Shown here: one piece after another, positions 56,354 through 64,000 of the stretch
How positions within the stretch are numbered: the stretch's first letter is position 1
Layout: each line of letters opens with the position of its first letter
Source of the DNA: Siphonodentalium dalli
Taxonomy: Eukaryota; Mollusca; Scaphopoda; Gadilida; Siphonodentaliidae
Direction: 5' to 3'
Assembly (NCBI GenBank): GCA_032622095.1
Contig: CP136068.1
Coordinates: 184,518,796 to 184,582,795, forward strand
DNA: 64,000 nt
Position numbers and translations under genes: made by a program
The notes under the pieces: model-generated
What the model was told of the DNA's origin: nothing
Databases searched by the model: none
The model's input: the letters and a program-made list of their open reading frames with translations, nothing else

Positions 56354-56818
56354 TCACCCGATGTTCAATAATTGTTTATACTGGTCAAATGTGTATGCCA
56401 TATCAATAGGCGCCACATCATGATCACGAAGCTTTTGAACAAGGCGCGATATAAAATGGATCCTCGTATTCACTCCATCCAGATGGCCGTTTACTGGCAT
56501 ACAACATCCAGATGGCCGTTCACTGGCATACACCATGTATACGTAGACTGGGTTGCGTTCATCGGTTATTTCCGTGCAGTATTCTTGATACAGTTTTACA
56601 CTGTGGTGTATGGATGTAGCTACATGGTCATCTATGTATTGATTATGTATATATGGAGTGACTGTAAGGTCATGGGTGGGATGTACATGTGTTTCTGTAT
56701 GCTCACGAATGGGGTGTGTGGATAAATAGTGAGTGATTTTATGGTTAGGGGTAATGTGTATGGTATACATATTCACCTCACCATTGGCCATATCACTCAC
56801 TGTATCCTTATTTGTCAC
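56354..56818 (-). CDS. Hypothetical 154-codon frame, uncertain
   Basis: Minus-strand frame. Its N-terminal half (His/Thr-rich) comes from the degenerate tandem repeat that continues to 57.5 kb. The C-terminal half (EYCTEITDERNPVYVYMVYA, RLVQKLRDHDVAPIDMAYTF) looks more protein-like. A direct repeat around CCAGATGGCCGT lies inside it. It opens with ATG 56818, has no recognisable family and may be chance. Confidence 0.2.
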   Translation of the reverse strand: MTNKDTVSDMANGEVNMYTIHITPNHKITHYLSTHPIREHTETHVHPTHDLTVTPYIHNQYIDDHVATSIHHSVKLYQEYCTEITDERNPVYVYMVYASERPSGCCMPVNGHLDGVNTRIHFISRLVQKLRDHDVAPIDMAYTFDQYKQLLNIG

Positions 56819-57560
56819 ACCATAGCCGAATAGCCACTAAAGATATACTAATACACCCCAGCCATGTCAGTATAGTTACTCCATGTGAGCATATGCACAT
56901 CATCCATGGCCATATAGCCACTCGCTATATACACATACACCTCGCCCATGACCATATAGCAACACGATTGTATATCCGCATAACCTACACATGACCATAC
57001 TGCCACGAGTCGCCAAACAGGAACACCAGGTATACTCACACACCTGACACATGACCATTTAGTCGCTTCCTGCATAGATATTCATTACATTGATGATCAT
57101 ACGGTCACTCCTTGTATACCTACTCATCTCACCATTGACCATACAGTCACTACCTGTATACATATTCCACACACAGCCATATAACCACTCGATATATAAA
57201 TATGAAGCTCATCCTAGACCATAGAGTCACTCCAGGTATACATATGCACCTCACCACTGGCCATTCAGCCATTCCAGATATACAAAAACCCGCACACACG
57301 ACCACTCATACCATCCATACTTGCATATACACCTCACACATGACAATTCAGCAACGCACTGTATAACCATACACGCCATCCATGATCATACAGCTAATCC
57401 CTACACACCCACCAATGATAATACATCCACGATATATATACATATATATCCCATCCGTTACAAGGACACTTCCTATATACCCACACGATAACGTCCACCC
57501 AGCTTACTCCAGGTATGCATATAGACTTCAATCATGACAGTACAGTCATTCCATGTATAC
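56800..57560. repeat. Degenerate ~55-bp tandem repeat
   Basis: Blocks built from CATGACCATATAGCCACTC, TATATACACATACAC and similar words recur roughly every 50-60 bp, strongly diverged. Non-coding. Confidence 0.65.
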
Positions 57561-57739
57561 CACACACATTACCCGTAACCATTTTCTTGACCGAACTGTG
57601 TAAAAATGATGTTGGAGGGTGGCGTCCATCCAATCGAAACATTCACCCACTAACCACACCCCAATCCAAAATTGCAGCCGTCCAGAGTGGTTCAAATAGG
57701 ACACCCATGTCACTTTTCGACCTCTTGACCGATCTAGGT

Positions 57740-57870
57740 CAAATAGAGAGAGAGGAGAGATAGAGAAAGAGAGCGATATACAGAGAGATAGAGATAGATA
57801 TGAATAGAGCGAGGGGAAGAGAAAAAGAGAGAAAGAGAGACTGGTAAAAGAGAGAGAGGGGCAATAGATT
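57740..57870. repeat. GA-rich low-complexity tract
   Basis: Purine-rich GAGA/GATAGA microsatellite; the minus-strand Ser/Leu-rich frame across it is an artefact. Confidence 0.9.
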
Positions 57871-58082
57871 GTAATTGATATATATTCGATTACTGGAAGT
57901 CTAAAGATGACACATATATGCAAAATAGAAGATTTAATGCGTTAAAAGTGAAAACGTCGTCATGACATCGCTGCTGAAACAATAATAACAACGAGCAAAG
58001 GGGACATTGTATATGCTTTGCTATGCATTTTTATTATCTGGACCAAGATATGTTATATGGACATTGACAAAACAAAGTAGTT

Positions 58083-58482
58083 TTAACCCTTTACCCAACA
58101 GAAGGGCCCTGTGCCAATGCATTCTCTTATATATGCGAGTCGACCATAGGTCGCCTCGCATATATAAGAGAATGCATTGGCTTAACACATTAACAATTAT
58201 AAAATTGTTAAAGAATGTAAGAAAAAATGGTAAAAAGTGTTAAAAAAAGATTTTTTTTAGGCCAATGCATTCTCTTATATATGCGAGGCGACCTATGGTC
58301 GACTCGCATATATAAGATAATGCATTGGCACAGAGCATAACTGTAACTATCACAATGTGGTCAAGGAGCCGGTTCCAATGATATCCATATGTGTATGGTT
58401 CTATTGAGACAGACCGAAGATATTTTAGGCTGTTGAAGCTTTATTTGGCCGGTTTTGGCCGGTTTGTTGGATAAAGGGTTAA
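58083..58482. mobile_element. TTAA-flanked piggyBac-like MITE, copy 4 (inverted)
   Basis: TTAACCCTTTACCCAACA at 58083 and its inverse at the right, with TTAA on both ends. Same length (400 bp) and about 97% identity by eye to the reverse complement of 48989-49388, so the two copies are recent. Confidence 0.88.
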
Positions 58483-58677
58483 ACAAAAAGTTATGGACAA
58501 CAGAAAATAAAGCTATTTTGTCTAAAATACGTCGATAACAAAAGAATTACTGAGCAGCATCACTTTTGACACAACCTTCATCCACTCCCAAACTTTACTT
58601 ACATTCGCTATATTTGTCGTCCAGATAACATACGTCGAATAATAGATACGTAAGAATCCAGTGACGCCAGTGTTTAA

Positions 58678-59307
58678 AGGGGTACTGTACACAGAGATAG
58701 GCAATTTTTTTATTTACTCCCATTGACATAACTTTCAAGTTAGATTGTGTTCGTGTTATATGAGTTTCGTATAAACCTAATTTAGCGACGAAAATATTGA
58801 TCTTGGAAATAAAAATATTACGATTTCAAACTACGCGCCATGTTTTTAGTTTCACCGGAGAAGACGCAGGTTGCAGGATGAACCGGAAGTTCAATTGATG
58901 CCTGCAATCTCTTCCATCGAACAATCTCACCCCCCTATAAAAATACTTGACGCTTTATGAATCTTGTTTCTTCTCTTTTTTCTTAATTGGTTATAGCGGG
59001 ACTTCCTTTTGCATGTAACATGTTTTGTTCGCAACTCAATAATGTTCGTCGTACACGGCCGTCGATAAAAGACACCCAACATGTGAGATGTCAAGAACGG
59101 TAACTCGTAATGGCATAATTCGCCATTTTATGACTCCAGCCATAAATTCATTTATATTAAATGATTCAATTTGACTTTTATGATAGCCTGTTAACCGGAA
59201 CGTTTTCAGTAGACATCGTCGACTCAAATACGTTATTTTAAAATATAATATTGATATTAGATCGCAATTGTTACCGGGAATTTTTGAAATTGGCGTACAG
59301 TACCCCT
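58678..59307. mobile_element. Second TTAA-type MITE family, 630 bp
   Basis: AGGGGTACTGTAC at 58678 and its perfect inverse ending at 59307, each bordered by TTAA (58674-58677, 59308-59311). The interior has no transposase; a 63-codon frame is not supported. TTAA duplication suggests a piggyBac or Kolobok-type source. Confidence 0.7.
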
Positions 59308-59419
59308 TTAAGTTGACACAATGAAGTACTATGGATAAGAATTAGCAATAGCTTATAATAGTCGCACAGCGAATTACAACTGATAAGATTGTCTTAATGT
59401 CTTAAATATATCGTAAGTA

Positions 59420-59640
59420 AATGAAGTACATAAAATTTATTAAACAATATACAAATATAGCATAGCAAAGCATATAAAACTTGATAAACAATATACAAAT
59501 ATAACCTCATAAACACATAATAATATTACACACCGTGCACATATAACTTCATAAACACTATACAAATATAACTTCATAAACACTATATAAATATTACATA
59601 AAAACATTCATACTATATAAATATAACGTTATTGTCAATG
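59420..59640. repeat. ~25-bp AT-rich minisatellite
   Basis: About eight degenerate units with ACAAATATAACTTCATAAAC and similar. Confidence 0.75.
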
Positions 59641-59955
59641 AATGGAGGGAGTGTTTGATATTAAATCACTCTTCCAGAGATCCTCCCGCGTTTTATGTTG
59701 AACATGACATTCTTAACTTTTTCTAAACTTCTTCTGAATGGTGAAACAATTCTGACAAATTATCAGAATATTAAAAACTTATATCCTTGCATTTCCGAGT
59801 TTATTTTAACTTAATTCAAAAAAGTTGAATGAAAATTTAAGGAGTGGTCTCTATATGATTTTATAAATGTTCTGAACAATCTCAGTGTATATATCAGATA
59901 CAAAGTTCTCTCTCTAGTGCTATATATACAATGAATGTACACCATACGTAGGTAT
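59641..59955. other. No gene seen
   Basis: AT-rich sequence between two minisatellites. Confidence 0.35.
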
Positions 59956-59959
59956 TCCA

Positions 59960-60192
59960 ACAATGTGTGTGATTGTGTGAACCTTAATTAGTCAACAATA
60001 TGTGTGATTGTGTTAACCTTAATTAGTCAACAATGTGTGTGAACCTTAATTAGTCAACAATGTGTGTGATTGTGTGAACATTAATTGGTCAACAATATGT
60101 GTGATTGTGTGAAATTAGTCAACAATGTGTGTGATTGTGTGAACCTTAATTAGTCACTAATGTGTGTGATTGTGTGAACCTTAATTAGTCTC
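59960..60192. repeat. 35-bp minisatellite, about six copies
   Basis: Unit GTCAACAATGTGTGTGATTG, TGTGAACCTTAATTA with internal deletions. Confidence 0.88.
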
Positions 60193-60360
60193 AGCTATCA
60201 CGAACAAATCAAGATACATGTTGCTGTATAATTATTGCAATGTTTCCCACATGTCCCGACACGCTTAGGTATACATGTATAACAAAAATCACTTAAATAC
60301 ACCTCCCTTGACTAATTGGTGTCAGTGGCAAGTGCTTTATTCTTGTCTACTACCAGGTTT

Positions 60361-60815
60361 AGATCATGCCATGGATCTTACGCCCGTAGAGATCATATTC
60401 CAGCAGTACAAAACCTTGGAACTTTTTTGAAGTTTTGACAGGGAAACTTATGAAGTCGAAATAATAACGTGGTGAATATATTTCTCAGTTATCTGTCCCA
60501 ACTCGAAATTGCATGCTTTTCTGAGCCGATATCGCAATAAACATTTAATTAATTACCCAAGATAAATTACATAATTGTAAGCGACTCAAAGCAAAATCGC
60601 TCACAAAGTCACTTAAATCGTGAAACTTCCGAGTTAGGACTTTCACCTACAATGAAGTACACTATTAAGGATGAGATAATAACTGAGAAATATATTCCCG
60701 TGTTAATTTTTTCAACTTCGTAAGGTTCCCTGTCAAAACTTCACAAAGTTCCCAGGTTTTGTACTGGTGGAATATGATCTCTACGGGCGTTAACAAGAGA
60801 TTCATGGCATGAACT
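60361..60815. mobile_element. Foldback MITE with ~130-bp inverted arms
   Basis: Left arm 60361-60490 and right arm 60683-60815 are inverted copies (AGATCATGCCATG, CGCCCGTAGAGATCATATTC, TTTTGACAGGGAA). Spacer about 190 bp, non-coding. Confidence 0.75.
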
Positions 60816-60819
60816 ATTG

Positions 60820-61145
60820 CCCGGTTATTACATCGAAACACTTCTTGAGATTGTTATGGCTGGATGGTGATTGAGAACCATCAGTTCGAGTTTTACCTCG
60901 AGGTATTGTGCGGCACGTCAAACGAGTCTAAAGCGCAATTGTGTTATTCTCTGCTAATTGTGTTATTCTCTGCTTATTGTGTTGTTCTATGCTTATTGTG
61001 TTGTTCTTTGCTTATTGCCCGGTTATTACATCGAAACACTTCTTGAGTTTGTTATGGGTGGATGGTAATATGAGAAGCATCGGTTCGAGTTTTACCTCGA
61101 GGTATAGTGCGGCACGTCAAACGCGTCTAAAACGCAATTGTGTTA
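60820..61145. repeat. 198-bp tandem duplication leading into the 19-bp array
   Basis: CCCGGTTATTACATCGAAAC at 60820 and 61018. Both copies include ATCRGTTCGAGTTTTACC and GCGGCACGTCAAACG and are followed by 19-bp-type units (a short patch at 60940-61015, the long array from 61139). Confidence 0.85.
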
Positions 61146-62485
61146 TATGTTTATTGTGTTGTTCTATCCTTATTGTGTTGCTGTATGTTTATTGTGTTGT
61201 TCTATCCGTATCGTGTTGTTGTATCTGTATTGTGTTGTCTATGCTTATTGTGCTGTTCTCTGCTTATTGTGTTGTTGTCTGCCTATTGTGTTGTTCTCTG
61301 CCTATTGTGTTTGTATGTGCTTATTGTGTTGTTATATGCTTATTGTGTTGTTGTATGCTTATTGTGTTGGTGTATGCTTATTGTGTTGTTATGTGCCTAT
61401 TGTGTTGTTACATCCCTATTGTGTTGTGATATACGCATTGTGTTGTTCTATGCTTATTGTGTTGTGTTATGCTTATTGTGTTGTTCTATGCTTATTGTAT
61501 GCTTCTATGCTTATTGTGTTGTTCTGTGCTTATGTTGTTATTCTATGCTTATTGTGTTGCTCTGTGCTTACTGTGTTGTTATATGCTTATTGTGTTGTTC
61601 TGTGTGTATTGTGTTGTTCTATGCTTATTGCATTCTTCTATGATTATTGTGTTGTTCTATGTTTATTGTGTTGTTCTATCCTTATTTGTTGCTCTATGCT
61701 TAATGTGTTGCTATATGCTTATTGTGTTGTTCTCTGATTATTGTGTTGTTATATGCTTATTGTGTTGTTCTATCCTTATTGTGTTTTATGTTTATTGTGT
61801 TGTTTTATCCGTATTGTGTTGTTCTGTTTTTATTGTGTTGTTGTACGTTTATTGTGTTGTTATATGCATGTTGTGTTGTTGTGTTGTTGTATTTGTATTG
61901 TGTTGTTCTATGATTTCTGTGTTGTTCTATACTCATTATGTTGTTATATGCTTATTGTGTTGTTCTCTGCTTATTGTGTTGTTCTTTGCTTATTGTGTTG
62001 TTCTCTGTCTATTGTGTTGTGCTATGCTCATTGTGTTGTCATATGCTTATTGTGTTATTGTATGCTTATGTTGTTCTATGCCTATTGTTTTGTGCTACGC
62101 GCATTGTGTTGTTCTATGCTTATTGTGTTGTTTTATGCTGTGTTGTTTTATGCTTATTGTGTTGTTTTATGCTCATTGTGTTGTTTATGCTTATTGTGTT
62201 GTGCTGTGCTTATTGTGCTGTTATATGCTTATTGTGTTGTTATCTGCGTATTGTGTTGTTCTATGCTCATTGTGTTGTCATATGCTTATTGTGTTGTTCT
62301 GTGCGTATTGTGTTGTTCTATGCTCATTGTGTTTTTCAATGTTATTGTGTTGTTCTATACTTATTGTGTTCTTCTGTGCTTATTGTGTTGTTATATGCTT
62401 ATTTTGTTGATATATGCTTATTGTGTTGATATACGCTTATTGTGTTGTTATATGCTTATTGTTTTGTGATATGCTTATTGTGTTT
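61139..62485. repeat. 19-bp minisatellite, about 70 copies, open in all three forward frames
   Basis: Consensus TGCTTATTGTGTTGTTATA, with variants mainly in the last bases. Since 19 is not divisible by three, every forward frame reads through the same 19-residue cycle (L/V/C/Y-rich, for example IVLFYAYCVVLCLLCCSML). Because no codon of the cycle is a stop, frames of 160-317 codons arise on top of each other. This is a satellite and not a gene. Confidence 0.93.
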
Positions 62486-64000
62486 AAGTTTATTACTTTA
62501 TTGCAGTGAACAATCTAGTTATTTATGTAGAATACACCTCATATTTTAGTGAAGACGTTTTCTGTTTCAGTTGCCGTCGGTGTGTGCATTGAACTTTGAC
62601 AACGCGATATGTTTATTGGACGTTTTGAAATGTTCTGCATTTTTCTGTATTGAGATGTATATTTATACTTTACCCGCATGTCCCTGAGTTCAGGGACCCT
62701 GACAAGATTAGTAATACATTTATCACCGAAAGTAGCTGAATATAGTAATATGAATAATTGATGTCAGGGACCTGTGTTATCGTTTTGCATATCATCGTTG
62801 ATCGGGTCATTGTGACAAGGCATCGATCACATTTATAGCCAGCTTTTCAAACCGATGAGAATTGTAGGCAGCAGCTATTCGGGCCAGGGTTGGGGTAATT
62901 GTAATTTGTAATTGTAATTGAATGTAATTAATTACATTTTCCCAAGTAATTGGATTACATTTTCAATTACATTCCAAAAATACAGACCCAATATAACAAG
63001 TTAACACATCAGCATTTGTATCTGAAATGTGACATGACTATGATATGTTAATAGTATCAGGTAAAACACTTGGTTACTAATTTCGGGCGACGATCACATT
63101 CGGAGCTAGCTTTTCATATATCGTTATTTGATCGCGTGATATGCGACCGGTCTGTTTACGTTTGCTACAGAATAATGGTGATCACAAATACCATTCCTCA
63201 GTTAAAGCTTTGAATTCATATGATGTATACCACTTAATTAATTAGTAACTCTTAAAGCTTTGAATTCATTCAAAATTCTATATACACGGCATTGAATTGT
63301 CGTCTATTAAAGCTGTGGAACTTTGTACGTGTCAATACTGTGTCATGCGAAATTCTCAGTTTGTTCTCGTACAAATGAGCACATAATTTTGTGGGGAGAT
63401 AATACAGGGTAATAATACAGGGTAATCAAGTGTTTAGCTCACCTGAGAGCTAGTCGTCACTCCCCATCCGTCCATCTGTCAACAATTATATAAACATCCA
63501 TAATACATAATGGGTTCATACTTGATATGGATGTTCCCTGTGTGATTGAGATTCAGATTTATTCAAATGAGGTTACCCGGTCAAAAAGGGGGCGGTGCCG
63601 GAGACACATTATTTTTTCCATAAGAATTCTTAAAACATCCTATCAAGAACCATCGGGGCTATTTAGCTTATATTTGGTGCGGAGGGTCCTTCTGTGACTG
63701 TGATTCCGACTGGGACATAACTATTTCCCTCTATAGTAATTCTTAATAGGCCTTCTGAGTGGGGTCATATATGGTGTTGGTGGTCCCTATGTGAATGGGA
63801 TTTGTTCAAACAGGAGAGAACCCAGGGACATAAATCTTTTCTTTATACATGTAGTAATTCTTGAAATGTCTTCTTTACAAGTAGTATGTGGCCTACATAG
63901 TTTCTATGTTATAATAGACAAGCTCATATTATATCATAACATCCCTATATTCCCTATATGGGACTAATTCAATATGAAATAAGCCCATATTGTGCTTATT
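62486..64000. other. No gene seen; dispersed repeats
   Basis: 62895-62990 is a palindromic AT tract made of TTGTAATTGTAATT words and their inverse. 63420-63900 has diverged repeated blocks (CTATGTGA-type, ATAGTAATTCTT). The last 46 bases are an inverted copy of 34875-34925. Confidence 0.45.

Noticed and set aside
57546-57923. 125-codon minus-strand Ser/Leu-rich frame
   Set aside because: Lies across a GA-rich microsatellite.
60941-62469. Long plus-strand reading frames (162-317 codons) encoding Cys/Leu/Val-rich membrane-like proteins
   Set aside because: They are translations of a 19-bp satellite open in all frames; overlapping frames give the same peptide and there is no unique sequence.

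Overview
The window reads as AT-rich nuclear DNA of an invertebrate animal, probably a marine lophotrochozoan and most likely a mollusc. This is inferred from four things: split genes with GT-AG introns, lineage-specific rhodopsin-like receptors without introns, APE-type LINEs, and dispersed GGTCAAGG-rich repeats that I associate with mollusc genomes. No species can be named from the sequence. Host coding sequence is sparse and most of the window is mobile or tandemly repeated DNA.

Host genes. A C-type lectin-like domain on the minus strand is split over two phase-1 exons (10984-10796, then 6898-6683), with a 3.9 kb intron carrying a hAT-like MITE. Two paralogous seven-transmembrane receptor genes, both minus strand and intronless, lie at 42134-41091 and 54162-53167. 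They sit in two copies of an old segmental duplication (about 40.26-43.55 kb and 53.07-55.02 kb) that also contains matching upstream DNA with a TATA box. A weak immunoglobulin-like fragment (about 25.15-24.98 kb, minus), a weak first-exon candidate (56.23 kb, plus) and an unrecognised frameshifted reading frame (40.04-39.41 kb, minus) complete the list.

Mobile DNA by region. 0.85-4.6 kb: a nearly full-length LINE on the minus strand with a single stop codon in the RT and a degenerate 2A-like motif. 13.2-16.4, 20.6-23.6 and 46.5-47.4 kb: head-to-tail chains of non-autonomous Helitron-like elements. 12.2, 42.5, 49.0 and 58.1 kb: four copies of a TTAA-flanked MITE whose subterminal hairpin also occurs in an unrelated TA-flanked MITE at 17.5 kb. 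25.9-34.8 kb: an 8.9 kb foldback-like element with 97-bp terminal inverted repeats, a perfect 9-bp target duplication and arms built of 164-bp tandem units; its left arm is interrupted by 5.3 kb holding an L1-like LINE. 37.3-39.2 kb: a poly(A)-tailed, 5'-truncated LINE. 47.6-50.2 kb: a decayed LINE split by a TTAA MITE. 54.7 kb: a tRNA-derived SINE. Several other palindromic MITEs lie at 36.2, 43.1, 55.5, 58.7 and 60.4 kb.

Satellites. Minisatellites include 37 bp (24.0-24.5 kb), 33 bp (38.5-39.0 kb), 56 bp (43.6 kb), 33 bp then 46 bp (51.0-53.0 kb, ending next to the second receptor gene) and 19 bp (61.1-62.5 kb). The 19-bp array is open in all three forward frames and gives long spurious reading frames. 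The most informative structures are the foldback composite, the tandem Helitron arrays sharing one A/T insertion site, and the receptor duplication, which supplies paralogous empty sites that date several insertions. All identifications rest on reading the sequence by eye; no alignment or database search was run.
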